Source: Verrucomicrobium sp. BvORR106
GTDB taxonomy: Bacteria; Verrucomicrobiota; Verrucomicrobiia; Verrucomicrobiales; Verrucomicrobiaceae
Assembly (NCBI RefSeq): GCF_000739655.1
Contig: NZ_BATR01000094.1
Coordinates: forward strand, 78,645 to 142,644
Direction of reading: 5' to 3'
Length of the DNA: 64,000 nt
The notes under the pieces were generated by a model. It made no database searches. It was not told where the DNA came from and saw only the letters and a program-made list of their open reading frames with translations. Below, piece by piece: positions 35,341 to 43,921 of the stretch; within the stretch, counting starts at the first letter, position 1, and each line of letters begins with the position of its first letter. Position numbers and translations under genes: made by a program.

Positions 35341-36147
35341 CTATTCCGACAACGCCGGTTGGCTGGTGTAGTCAGTACCGTCGAAGGTGTCCATGGGCAC
35401 CTGGGTGAAGACTTTGTCGGAGGGGCGGATGACGAAGATCTCACCCAGCACGCGCTCTTGCTCGATCTTCAGGAAGTTGAGCTTCATGAGCTCCAGCATG
35501 GCGAGGAAGGTAATGATCACCTCACTGCGGCTGGTGGCCTCGGTGAAGAGGCTCATGAAGGGGACCTTGCCACCCACGGGGAGGACGGAGAGCAGGTAGT
35601 CGATCTTGTCGCTGACGGTCCAGCGGTCATCCACGATCTCACGCAGGGTGTGTACGTCCTCGAACTTCTTGAGCACCTTCTGGAAGGCGCGAATGAGGTC
35701 GAAGATGCCGATCTGCGGGAGCCCTTCCACGGGGGCGGTGAGGTCAGGAATCTCGGGGTTGGCGGCAAAGAACTCCGCACCGGAACTGTCGCGCACGTGC
35801 AGGAACTGCGCGGCGTCCTTGAACTTCTTGTACTCCACGAGCTGGCGGATGAGCTCCCAGCGGGGATCTTCCTCATCGGCCTCTTCATCGGGGGGCTGCA
35901 CGTCCTTGGGCAGGAGGGTGCGGCTCTTGAGGTACATGAGATTGGCCGCCATCACGATGAACTCACCGGAGAGCTCAATGTTGAGGGCCTTGAAGGTCTC
36001 GATGTAGCCGAGGTACTGGCTGGTGATGCGCTCGATGCTGACATCATAGATGTCGATCTCATCCTTTTTGATGAGATAGAGAAGGAGGTCGAGGGGGCCT
36101 TCGAAGATTTCGAGCTTAACCTTGTAGTCGCTGTCCGTGTTTTCCAC
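35341..36147 (-). CDS. scpA: segregation and condensation protein ScpA
   Basis: 268 residues from GTG at 36147. The kleisin N-domain is classical: YKVKLEIFEGPLDLLLYLIKKDEIDIYDVSI (about 8-38), then ITSQYLGYIETFKALNIELSGEFIVMAANLMYLKSRTLLP. The C-terminal winged helix (FMSLFTEATSRSEVIITFLAMLELMKLNFLKIEQ, about 195-230) binds the SMC head. It bridges SMC and ScpB in chromosome segregation. The gene starts 45 bases after glpD. Its start codon lies inside a perfect inverted repeat and its 3' end is duplicated at 33978-34045. Confidence 0.94.
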   Translation of the reverse strand: MENTDSDYKVKLEIFEGPLDLLLYLIKKDEIDIYDVSIERITSQYLGYIETFKALNIELSGEFIVMAANLMYLKSRTLLPKDVQPPDEEADEEDPRWELIRQLVEYKKFKDAAQFLHVRDSSGAEFFAANPEIPDLTAPVEGLPQIGIFDLIRAFQKVLKKFEDVHTLREIVDDRWTVSDKIDYLLSVLPVGGKVPFMSLFTEATSRSEVIITFLAMLELMKLNFLKIEQERVLGEIFVIRPSDKVFTQVPMDTFDGTDYTSQPALSE

Positions 36148-36167
36148 CGCTCCACATAGAGCGGTGG
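36144..36167. promoter_or_regulatory. perfect 9-bp inverted repeat overlapping the scpA start codon
   Basis: CCACCGCTC (36144-36152) and GAGCGGTGG (36159-36167) with a six-base loop. In the minus-strand mRNA the 3' arm contains the GTG start (36147-36145), so the hairpin would hide the start and the ribosome site. It lies 25 bases after the glpD stop. No T-tract follows. A role in translational control of scpA is inference. Confidence 0.6.
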
Positions 36168-36192
36168 ATGCGGGTGTGCAAGTGCCTCTGTG

Positions 36193-37776
36193 CTAGGCGG
36201 AGGCAGCGGGCTCCGGCGCGACGAGGTAGCCACGGGCAACGGATTCAAATTCAGCGACTTGCGATTGCTGCCAGGCGGCGTCTTTGCCCAGTTCGCTTGC
36301 AAGCACGGCGGCCACGCGGGGGGCCATGCGGAAGGCGGCCCGGGCGTTCAGCAGCAAGGCGCGGGTGCGACGGGAGAGGATATCCTCCACGGTGCGGGCC
36401 ATTTCACGGCGCACCGCCCAGAGGACCTCCGCCAAGGTGTAGGGCAGGGCGGGATCGATCGGCTCGCCCAGCGAGGGGTCTTCTGCGATGAGGGCCTGGA
36501 TCTCGTGGGCATCGGTACCGTACACGCCCAGATTCCCCAGATCGGCGGTGTGGGTGTGATAGCCGTGGATGTTGAGTGTCTTGGTGACGCAGGGCTTGTC
36601 GGGCAGATTTCCCAGGGTGGCGGCCTGGTCCACGCAATCCTGCGCCATGTTGCGGTAGGTCGTCCACTTGCCACCGGCGATGCTGAGGAGACCGCTCTGG
36701 TCGATATGGATGGTGTGATCCCGGGAAAGGGAGGCCGTGTTCTTGCCATCGCCCACCTTGGCCAGAGGGCGGATGCCAGCGAAGGCGCTGAGGATGTCTG
36801 CCCGGGTGGGTTTCTTGTCCAGATAGAGGGCGGCGGTGGACAGCATGAACTCGATCTCCTGGTCCATGGGGACTGGCTCCAGCGGGGCGTGATCGATGGC
36901 GGTATCGGTGGTGCCCACCAGGGTGTGGCCATGCCAGGGGATGGCGAACATGACGCGGCCGTCGCTGGTGTGCGGGACCATGATGGCGGTGTCTCCCGGA
37001 AGGAAGGAGCGGTCCAGCACGATGTGGGCGCCCTGGCTGGGGGCGATCATGGGCGTGATGTTCGCGTCCGCCAGTTTCCGCACTGCATCGGTGAAGGGGC
37101 CGGTGGCATTGATGACCACATGGGCATCCGCGTTGAAAGTTTGTCCTGACTCCTGATCTCTCCAGGTGACGCCATGAACCAGATTGTCGGGTCCTTTCCT
37201 CAAACCGGTGACGGGAGCGTAGTTCAGCAACACCGCTCCTTGAGTGGCGGCAGTGGCCGCCATGTTGATGAGCAGACGTGAGTCATCGAACTGTCCGTCG
37301 TAGTACACCACCCCGCCCACGAGTCCCTCGGTCTTCACATTGGGCAGACGGCGCAGCGTTTCCTCCTTGGAAATAAACTGGGAGGGGCCGAAGCCGTACT
37401 TGCCGGAAAGCATCTGGTAAAGCTTGAGGCCGATGCCGTAGAAGGGGCCTTCCCACCAGGAGTAACTGGGCACGACAAAGGGCAGCTCCGTGACCAGGTG
37501 GGGGGCGTTCTGCCGGAGCATGCCGCGCTCTTTGAGGGCTTCCATCACGAGTGCAACGTTGCCCTGCTCCAGATACCGCACGCCGCCGTGCACCAGCTTG
37601 GTGCTGCGGCTGGATGTCCCCTTGCCAAAGTCATGCTGCTCCAGCAGGAGCACACTGTAGCCCCGGGTGGCGGCATCCACCGCCACGCCCACGCCGGTGG
37701 CTCCGCCGCCGATGATGACGATGTCCCAGGTGCCTTGATGACCCTGGGCCGACTTGAGCATTTCCGTGCGGTTCAT
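36193..37776 (-). CDS. glpD: FAD-dependent glycerol-3-phosphate dehydrogenase
   Basis: 527 residues. The Rossmann FAD motif WDIVIIGGGATGVGVAVDAATRG lies at 17-39, followed by LLLEQHDFGKGTSSRSTKLVHGGVRYLEQGN, the family signature. Central IPWHGHTLVGTTDT and SIAGGKWTTYRNMAQD close the active site, and the C-terminal helical cap starts at about 390. It oxidises glycerol 3-phosphate to dihydroxyacetone phosphate at the membrane and passes electrons to quinone. glpF-glpK are at 47-50 kb, so uptake and phosphorylation are encoded nearby. It may be read together with scpA downstream. Confidence 0.95.
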   Translation of the reverse strand: MNRTEMLKSAQGHQGTWDIVIIGGGATGVGVAVDAATRGYSVLLLEQHDFGKGTSSRSTKLVHGGVRYLEQGNVALVMEALKERGMLRQNAPHLVTELPFVVPSYSWWEGPFYGIGLKLYQMLSGKYGFGPSQFISKEETLRRLPNVKTEGLVGGVVYYDGQFDDSRLLINMAATAATQGAVLLNYAPVTGLRKGPDNLVHGVTWRDQESGQTFNADAHVVINATGPFTDAVRKLADANITPMIAPSQGAHIVLDRSFLPGDTAIMVPHTSDGRVMFAIPWHGHTLVGTTDTAIDHAPLEPVPMDQEIEFMLSTAALYLDKKPTRADILSAFAGIRPLAKVGDGKNTASLSRDHTIHIDQSGLLSIAGGKWTTYRNMAQDCVDQAATLGNLPDKPCVTKTLNIHGYHTHTADLGNLGVYGTDAHEIQALIAEDPSLGEPIDPALPYTLAEVLWAVRREMARTVEDILSRRTRALLLNARAAFRMAPRVAAVLASELGKDAAWQQSQVAEFESVARGYLVAPEPAASA

Positions 37777-37815
37777 AGGAGGAAGGGGAGGGGAAGTTGA
37801 GATGCCGCTGCGCGG

Positions 37816-37861
37816 CTGTTGAGACGCTACGCTGGTTGAGACGGCGCAAGCGCCTGGTTGA
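37816..37861. repeat. dispersed intergenic repeat, family A copy 2
   Basis: CTGTTGAGACGCTACGCTGG and the following GTTGAGACGGC...GCGCCTGGTTGA match 2225-2267 with only a few differences. It sits in the 174-base gap upstream of glpD, where a promoter for glpD-scpA would be expected. Confidence 0.7.
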
Positions 37862-37950
37862 TAAGTTCGCAGGGCAGGCAGCTCGCTGATTTTTTAAGAG
37901 TACGTACCTCGCGTCTGGTGAACAAGACAGAATTGAGCGGGAAGGGTTTC

Positions 37951-39267
37951 CTATGAGGTGGCGGAAATGGACGGAGTTTCTGCCGGAGCTGGAGCAGGCT
38001 GGATGTCCGGCAAAGCCTGGAGCTTGGTCCGGTTCAGGAAAATGCCCGCGGCGATCTTGATGAACAAGGTGTAAAGGATAAGACCAAGGGCCCATATCCC
38101 GGCGGTGACTTTCCACTCGATGGCGCTGGGGCGGTACTCGACGATCTCGTGCAGGGTGGAGGGCACGAACCCGGGGATGATGAGGCCCATGCCTTTCTCA
38201 ATCCAGATGCCGATGAAGGCGAGCACGCAAGCGGTGTTCAGCACCCAGGGATTTGTGAAGACGCTGGGAGAGAGAAGGAGGCCGGCGGCGACGATGACGA
38301 GCCCAACGGAGCACCAGATCCAGGGGACCAGCTCGGTGTGGCCGTGCAGGCCGAAGTAGAGATAGCGTCCGGAGGAGGTGTGGGCCCCGCCGGTGTAGAA
38401 CTCCGTAAACACCTCTGAGACGACCATGAGGAGGTTCACCAAAATGGTGATGCGCATGATGTTCACCAAGGTGCGGATGGGGCCGTCTCCGAAGTGGCGG
38501 CCCACGGCCTGCCGGATGACCTGGATGGCGAGCACGATGAATGCAGGCCCTGAAACAAAGGCAGAAGCGAGGAAACGAGGGGCGAGCAGGGCGGTGTTCC
38601 AGAAGGGGCGTCCACCAAGGCCACAGTACAGGAACGCCGTGACGGTGTGGATGGAGATGGCCCAGATGATGGAGAGAAAGACAAAGGGCACGTACCAGCG
38701 GGGATTGGGCGTGAGGCCCAAGTACCGGGTATAGAGCAGATAGGCGCAGATGTAGGCGTTGATGAAGAGGTAACCGTTGAGCACAATGACATCCCAACTG
38801 AGCATGGAGACCGGGAAATTCAGCCTGCCAAAAGGGGGCAGCAGGTGCCAGAAGCGGTCGGGGCGGCCGAGGTCGCACACCACAAACATGAGGCTCATGA
38901 TGATGGCGGCGATGGCAAGCAGTTCGCCGATGATCACGATGTCGTGCATCTCCTCATCGTGGTACAGATAGGCGGGGATCACCATCATGACGCCGCCTGC
39001 GGCCAGTCCGACGAGAAAGGTGAAATTGGCAATGTAGAGCCCCCAGGAGACGTGGTCGCTCATATTGGTGAGCGCCATGCCGTCCCGCACCTGCACGGCC
39101 CAGGCATTGGCTCCGACGAGGAAGACGGCGCTGAGGCAGATCATCCAGACGTAGAAGACCTTCCCACCATCCAGAGACTCCAGGGCGGCATTGCCCAAGA
39201 ATCGGCCAAAGCTCCGCCAGGAGAAGGGGCGGGGGACAACAGGACTGGTTGGCGGAAGATCGCTCAT
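37951..39267 (-). CDS. NrfD/PsrC-like quinol-interacting membrane subunit
   Basis: 438 residues with about 10 transmembrane helices. Characteristic parts: FYVWMICLSAVFLVGANAWAVQ, SWGLYIANFTFLVGLAAGGVMM, VCDLGRPDRFWHL (between TM helices, typical of the long NrfD type) and HTVTAFLYCGLGGRPFWNTALLAPRFLASAFVSGPA. These are shared with the NrfD subunits of DsrP, HmeB and ActC-type complexes. It would oxidise or reduce menaquinol and hand electrons to the Fe-S partner encoded 21 bases upstream at 39289-40269. It is third in the minus-strand operon. The C-terminal tail is Pro/Ala-rich. Confidence 0.9.
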   Translation of the reverse strand: MSDLPPTSPVVPRPFSWRSFGRFLGNAALESLDGGKVFYVWMICLSAVFLVGANAWAVQVRDGMALTNMSDHVSWGLYIANFTFLVGLAAGGVMMVIPAYLYHDEEMHDIVIIGELLAIAAIIMSLMFVVCDLGRPDRFWHLLPPFGRLNFPVSMLSWDVIVLNGYLFINAYICAYLLYTRYLGLTPNPRWYVPFVFLSIIWAISIHTVTAFLYCGLGGRPFWNTALLAPRFLASAFVSGPAFIVLAIQVIRQAVGRHFGDGPIRTLVNIMRITILVNLLMVVSEVFTEFYTGGAHTSSGRYLYFGLHGHTELVPWIWCSVGLVIVAAGLLLSPSVFTNPWVLNTACVLAFIGIWIEKGMGLIIPGFVPSTLHEIVEYRPSAIEWKVTAGIWALGLILYTLFIKIAAGIFLNRTKLQALPDIQPAPAPAETPSISATS

Positions 39268-39288
39268 GAGCGGGGTAGGAATGGCCGG

Positions 39289-40269
39289 TCAGCTGTCGAA
39301 GAAGTAGAAGAACTGCGGTTTGAGCCCAAGGTCCTCCTTCAAAATGAAGACACGTTTATGCTCCAGCACCCAGCGGATCTCGGATTTGGGATCGAGGAGA
39401 TTACCAAAGACCCTGGCCCCGGTGGGGCAGGCTTCCAGGCAGGCGGGCAGGCGGCCGTTCCGCGTGCGGTGCAGGCAGAAGGTGCACTTCTCCATGGTGC
39501 CTTGAGGGCGAATGCGGTTGCTCAGGTAGCCCTGGTCGGGGTTGATCTCCTCCTTGGGGATCTCGGGCTTGGTCCAGTTGAACCGACGGGCGTGGTAGGG
39601 GCAGGCGGCCTCACAGTAACGGCAGCCGATGCACCAGTTGTAATCCACGACCACGATGCCGTCCGGTTCCTTCCAAGTGGCCTCCACCGGGCACACATCC
39701 ACACAGGGCGGGTGCTCACATTGCTGGCACTGCACAGGCATGTAGAACTTGTCCGGCTGGGGCACGGGTTTGTCGTAGTTCACATTGCCCTGCTCCATGT
39801 CCATGGTGCCCTTCTGCATCTCGAAGACGCGGATGTAGGACTGGTGGGAGGGGCGGTCGTGATTGTTCTCGATGTGGCACGCCTCCGCGCATTTCCGGCA
39901 GCCGTTGCAGACGCTGAGATTGAGCGCGTAGCCGAACTTCACGCCCTCTTGAGGCTTCGGATCGGAGATGGTGACCTCCGCGCCGTAGTCGTCCTTGGTT
40001 TCCTTTTCCAGGCGGCGCAGCACAATGTTGAGATCCACGAGGGAGAGCTCCTTGTAGTGACGCTGGAGGAACTCATCTGCGGAGATGTTGGCCGCCCACT
40101 CAGTGAGTGGGGCGATGGCGCGGGCAAAGGCGGCGGTCCCGAGGGTGGCCCCCACGCCTTTCATGACGGTGCGGCGGGAGACGCACCCGCAGTCAGATTT
40201 GCCACAGCCGCCGCCTCCGCCGTCCGTGCCGCCATTGCCTTCCTTGCCCGTGGGACCGTTGCTGCTCAT
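39289..40269 (-). CDS. Tat-exported multi-cluster ferredoxin subunit
   Basis: 326 residues. A Cys/Gly-rich N-terminus is followed by the twin-arginine signal SRRTVMKGVG at about 31-40. Four Cys motifs for 4Fe-4S clusters are visible: CNGCRKCAEAC; CQQCEHPPCVDVCPVEA; CIGCRYCEAACPYHARR; and CTFC with CLEACPTGARVFG, as in DsrO, HmeA and NrfC-type proteins. It passes electrons between the NrfD-like protein and the tetraheme cytochrome. Its start overlaps the cytochrome stop by ATGA (40266-40269), indicating coupled translation. Confidence 0.92.
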   Translation of the reverse strand: MSSNGPTGKEGNGGTDGGGGGCGKSDCGCVSRRTVMKGVGATLGTAAFARAIAPLTEWAANISADEFLQRHYKELSLVDLNIVLRRLEKETKDDYGAEVTISDPKPQEGVKFGYALNLSVCNGCRKCAEACHIENNHDRPSHQSYIRVFEMQKGTMDMEQGNVNYDKPVPQPDKFYMPVQCQQCEHPPCVDVCPVEATWKEPDGIVVVDYNWCIGCRYCEAACPYHARRFNWTKPEIPKEEINPDQGYLSNRIRPQGTMEKCTFCLHRTRNGRLPACLEACPTGARVFGNLLDPKSEIRWVLEHKRVFILKEDLGLKPQFFYFFDS

Positions 40270-40988
40270 GGTGTGCCGTGGTGGGGTGGGGATGTAGATG
40301 TGGCTGGTTTCAGAGAGGTGGTTTCCTGAAGCTGGTGTCCGGGGAGCGGCACCGAGATGCGGTCACGCGGTGGGAAGATCGGCTGAACAAGGGGGAACTT
40401 GGGCGCGTGCGGGTCGTGGCAGTTGGTGCAGATGTTTCTGGTACGTGCTCCCCGGGTGAGGTCCCAGTGGCCGTTCATGCCTCCATGGGCACCATGTTGA
40501 TAGCTCTCCCACTGGTGGCCGTGGCACTGAGCGCAGAGCTGCATGACATCCGTGAACTCCACCCGCTGGTGGTTGGCCAGATGAAGGCTGTTGTAGTCTT
40601 GATCGTTGTGGCAGCTGAGGCAGGTGAGATTGCCGTGGACGTAGTTCAGCCCCTGGTGAAACTGCACCAACTGGGCACCGCTATGAGTCTGGAAGTTGGG
40701 CTTGGTGGTGGTGTGGCAGGTGCTGCATGCCACCGCGACGGGTTGGCCGCCGGGGTCGGTCGTACCAGTGCTTACACGAGGGGCTCCAGAAGGCAGCCGG
40801 TAGTGAACGGGGTGCAGCGTGGCGGGCTCAGGAGCCGGGGCGGCTGGCCCGGCCGCAGCGCCCGCCGCCACAGGCTCCTGCCTGTTGCTGGCGAAGACAT
40901 GATGGAACACCTGGCCGCCACCAAAGACGAGTACGATGCCACCTGAAAAGATGACCAAGGCGCGGGCCTGTTTTTTGGAAACCGCCAT
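40266..40988 (-). CDS. membrane-anchored tetraheme cytochrome c
   Basis: 240 residues from ATG at 40988; three ATGs in a row (40994, 40991, 40988) follow AAGGA, and the third has the best spacing. A signal-anchor helix (ALVIFSGGIVLVFGGGQVF, about 10-29) is followed by an Ala/Pro linker. Four c-type heme sites then occur: CSTCH 88-92, CLSCH 123-127, CAQCH 152-156 and CTNCH 187-191. Many other His residues can act as distal ligands. It is first in the operon with the Fe-S and NrfD-like genes and divergent from nap, so it is the likely donor to NapAB. Confidence 0.88.
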   Translation of the reverse strand: MAVSKKQARALVIFSGGIVLVFGGGQVFHHVFASNRQEPVAAGAAAGPAAPAPEPATLHPVHYRLPSGAPRVSTGTTDPGGQPVAVACSTCHTTTKPNFQTHSGAQLVQFHQGLNYVHGNLTCLSCHNDQDYNSLHLANHQRVEFTDVMQLCAQCHGHQWESYQHGAHGGMNGHWDLTRGARTRNICTNCHDPHAPKFPLVQPIFPPRDRISVPLPGHQLQETTSLKPATSTSPPHHGTP

Positions 40989-41178
40989 CATCATTATCCT
41001 TGCGCAGTGGTTAATTACCGGGAATAATAGCGCGACTCGTGACATCGTGTAAACAAAACAATGTGAGAGCTGCCGTGCGTTAAAAGACAGAACCGGGCCA
41101 GCTCTGCGTGCGGGACATCCGCAGAGGGGTTGGAGGAGTCAAAATAGCCATCTTCACAGTGGGGACTGTTGCATCATC
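40989..41178. promoter_or_regulatory. 190-base divergent promoter region between cytochrome and nap operons
   Basis: The shared upstream region for both respiratory operons. It contains an AT-richer patch at about 41005-41065 (GGTTAATTACCGGGAATAATA and nearby), suitable for promoters. I looked for TTGAT-N4-ATCAA (FNR) and found none. A NarL-type heptamer is not evident. Regulation in common is expected from the layout only. Confidence 0.4.
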
Positions 41179-41460
41179 ATGCCCGTGAGCGGACTTCTCT
41201 TAACCTTGTCCACAGAGGAACACGTGGCTGCGGAAGTGGTGCGGCGTTTGCAATCCCGTCGTGAGATCCTCTTGGGGGAGCTGCAGCAGCAGTGGCTGCC
41301 TGTCGCGGTGGACGGGTGCGATGAAAGGCACAGCCGCGAGGTGCATGACTGGATTGTCAAGCTGCCGGGGGTGGTGTTTGTCGATGTGGTGTCAGTTCAT
41401 TTTGAAGATGGCGAGCAGACTTCGTCGCCACACGCTCTGACAGACTGCAAAGCTGCCTGA
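41179..41460 (+). CDS. napD: NapD-type Tat signal chaperone
   Basis: 93 residues, starting MPVSGLLLTLSTEEHVAAEVVRRL. It has the ferredoxin-like beta-alpha-beta pattern of NapD: an N-terminal strand, a helix, a WLPVAVDG strand and the WIVKLPGVVFVDVVSVHFED segment, in which LPGVVFVD corresponds to the usual IPGVLSA. NapD binds the twin-arginine signal of NapA during cofactor insertion. It is the first plus-strand gene, 15 bases before napA. Sequence is divergent, but position and pattern agree. Confidence 0.82.
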   Translation: MPVSGLLLTLSTEEHVAAEVVRRLQSRREILLGELQQQWLPVAVDGCDERHSREVHDWIVKLPGVVFVDVVSVHFEDGEQTSSPHALTDCKAA

Positions 41461-41475
41461 TCTGCCAACACTCCC

Positions 41476-43920
41476 ATGAAGATGAATGCGACGCTGGATC
41501 GACGCGAACTTCTGAAACTCTCCGCCCTGGCCGGAGCGGCGGCGGTGGCTGCATCGCGGGCGGGCGTGGCGGCACCGGTCGCGCCGTCAGGAGTGACGGC
41601 GGCTAATCCCGATGCCGGTATCAAGTGGGACAAGGCCCCCTGCAGGTTCTGCGGGACGGGCTGCCATGTCCGGGTGGGGGTGAAGGAGGATCGGGTGGTG
41701 GCCATTGAAGGCGAGCCGCTCGCGGAGGTGAACAAAGGCCTGCTCTGCGTGAAGGGGTACCATGTGGGGCTGGCCCTGTACGGGCGAGACCGGCTCACGC
41801 ACCCGATGCTGCGCAAGAACGGGAAGATGGAGCGGGTGAGCTGGGAGGAGGCTGTGGATGTGGTGGCCAAGCGCGTCCTCGCGGCACCGGACAAATTTGC
41901 GATCTACGGCTCCGGTCAGTGGACCATCCCGGAAGGGTATGTGGCCAACAAGTTGATGAAGGCTGGCCTTTCCAACAACCACATCGAGCCGAATGCGCGG
42001 CTGTGCATGGCCAGTGCGGTGACGGGTTTTCTCAGCGTGTACGGTGTGGACGAGCCGGCCGGCGCCTATGATGACCTTGATCATTGCGATGTGTTGATCC
42101 TCTGGGGCAACAACATGGCAGAGATGCATCCGGTGCTTTTCAGCCGGGTGATTGACCGGCGTGCCCGTGGGGGCAAGGTGAAGATCATCGACCTCGGCAC
42201 GAGGCGCACCCGAAGCTCGGAGTTTGCCGATCACTACCTGGAGTTCAAGCCCAACGGGGATCTCGCGATTGCCAATGGCATCGCCCATCTGCTCATTAAG
42301 AACGGGACTTATGACAAGGCGTTTGTGGAGCAGCACTGCAACTTCCGCCAGGACAAGACTGCGGCCTCCTTGAACGGGGAGTCGATGACCTTTGAGGAGT
42401 ACAAGATGGCTCTGGCACCCTTCACGCCAGAGCATGTGGCAGAGCTCTCCGGCGTCCCAGCAGAGCAGATTCACATGCTGGCGGACCTCTTTGGCCGCCG
42501 GGATCTGCATATCACCAGCACGTGGTGCATGGGGTTCAACCAGCACAACCGGGCGACGGACATCAATCGGCTCTGTCACTCCATCCATTTGTTGAGCGGA
42601 CACTTTGGCAAACCAGGCGACGCTCCCACCTCCCTGACCGGTCAGCCCAGTGCGTGTGGCACCGCGAGGGAGGTGGGAACGATGTGCCACTTTCTCCCCG
42701 GTGGGCGATTGGTGGAGAACGCGGAGCATCGTGCAGAGGCCGAGCAACTGTGGAATGTGCCAGCGGGGCGTCTCAAGCCTAAGATGGGCTACCACACGGT
42801 GCTGATGTGGGAGAAGTTCTGCACGCCCACGAACCAGGGTGGGGACATCAGTACCATCTGGGTGCAGGTCACCAATCCCGGCCAGTCGCTGCCCAATCTG
42901 CACAAACTCTTTCAGGCAAAGAAAGGTCTGGAGGACAAATTCCTGATCGTGTCAGACGTGTACCCGACGGCGACGACGGAACTGGCGGACTTGGTGTTGC
43001 CCTCCGCCATGTGGGTGGAGAAGAACGGCCTGTACGGCAACTCCGAGCGGCGTACGCAGCAGTGGTTCAAGATGGTGAACCCGCCGGGTGAGGCGCGCGA
43101 TGATGCCTGGCAGAATCTGGCCGTGGCGCGGCGGCTGCATGACCTGGGGCATCCGGGGCTGAAAGACAAGGACGGGAAGTTCCTCTTCACCTTCCAGGAT
43201 GATGCCGGAAAGGAGGTGCCGGTGTGGGAGTGGCCACGGTACTATGAAATGAACGTGGACAAGGTTCTGTTCGAGGACTACCGGCGCTTCTCCCGGGTGA
43301 AGCACAAGGACCTGGCTCCGTATGACGAGTATGTGAAGGCTCGGGGATTGCGCTGGCCGGTGGTGCAGCAGGCAGATGGGACCTGGCGGGAGACGCGGTT
43401 CCGGTTCGCGGAATTTGATGATCCCTATGTGAAGAAGGGGGCGGGGGTGCAGTTCTATCATTCCTCGACCAAGGATGACCGGGCGCAGGTGTGGTTCGCC
43501 CCCTACACGCCTCCGGCAGAGGTGCCGGATGCGGACTACCCTTTCTGGCTGTGCACCGGGCGGGTGCTGGAGCACTGGCACACGGGCACGATGACAATGC
43601 GCATCCCGCAACTGCATGGAGCGGTGCCCTATGCTTATGTGGAGATGCACGCCGCCGATGCGGAGGATCGAGACATTGGCAACGGAGACAGCGTGCTGGT
43701 GAAGACCCGTCGCGGGGAATTGCGGCTGCCGGTGTGGGTGAACGGGCGCAGTCGGCCACCCCGGGGCAGCCTCTTTATTCCCTTCTTTGATGAACGATTG
43801 CTGTGCAACCTGCTGACGTTGGAGGTGACCTGCCCCATCTCGAAGGAGCCTGACTACAAGAAATGTGCGGCCACGGTGGTGAAGGCAGGGCCGCAGGCTG
43901 GAAAGGTGGGGAGCATTTGA
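41476..43920 (+). CDS. napA: periplasmic nitrate reductase catalytic subunit
   Basis: 814 residues. The Tat signal LDRRELLKLSALAG (7-20) leads to the 4Fe-4S motif C56-RF-C59-GTG-C63 and C91. The bis-MGD core follows, with Cys177 (NARLCMASA) as molybdenum ligand. Further hallmarks are IYGSGQWTIPEGYVANKLMKAG, TSTWCMGFNQHNRATDINRL and, at the end, FWLCTGRVLEHWHTGTMT. The length is close to the usual 830. It reduces nitrate to nitrite in the periplasm. napD precedes and napB follows by one base. Confidence 0.95.
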   Translation: MKMNATLDRRELLKLSALAGAAAVAASRAGVAAPVAPSGVTAANPDAGIKWDKAPCRFCGTGCHVRVGVKEDRVVAIEGEPLAEVNKGLLCVKGYHVGLALYGRDRLTHPMLRKNGKMERVSWEEAVDVVAKRVLAAPDKFAIYGSGQWTIPEGYVANKLMKAGLSNNHIEPNARLCMASAVTGFLSVYGVDEPAGAYDDLDHCDVLILWGNNMAEMHPVLFSRVIDRRARGGKVKIIDLGTRRTRSSEFADHYLEFKPNGDLAIANGIAHLLIKNGTYDKAFVEQHCNFRQDKTAASLNGESMTFEEYKMALAPFTPEHVAELSGVPAEQIHMLADLFGRRDLHITSTWCMGFNQHNRATDINRLCHSIHLLSGHFGKPGDAPTSLTGQPSACGTAREVGTMCHFLPGGRLVENAEHRAEAEQLWNVPAGRLKPKMGYHTVLMWEKFCTPTNQGGDISTIWVQVTNPGQSLPNLHKLFQAKKGLEDKFLIVSDVYPTATTELADLVLPSAMWVEKNGLYGNSERRTQQWFKMVNPPGEARDDAWQNLAVARRLHDLGHPGLKDKDGKFLFTFQDDAGKEVPVWEWPRYYEMNVDKVLFEDYRRFSRVKHKDLAPYDEYVKARGLRWPVVQQADGTWRETRFRFAEFDDPYVKKGAGVQFYHSSTKDDRAQVWFAPYTPPAEVPDADYPFWLCTGRVLEHWHTGTMTMRIPQLHGAVPYAYVEMHAADAEDRDIGNGDSVLVKTRRGELRLPVWVNGRSRPPRGSLFIPFFDERLLCNLLTLEVTCPISKEPDYKKCAATVVKAGPQAGKVGSI

Positions 43921-43921
43921 C

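Noticed and set aside
38647..40329. 560-codon plus-strand frame across the NrfD and Fe-S genes
   Set aside because: Opposite two well-supported genes. Composition His/Glu/Val-rich, no family.
40989..41178. FNR or NarL site in the nap divergent region
   Set aside because: No TTGAT-N4-ATCAA and no paired heptamers seen.
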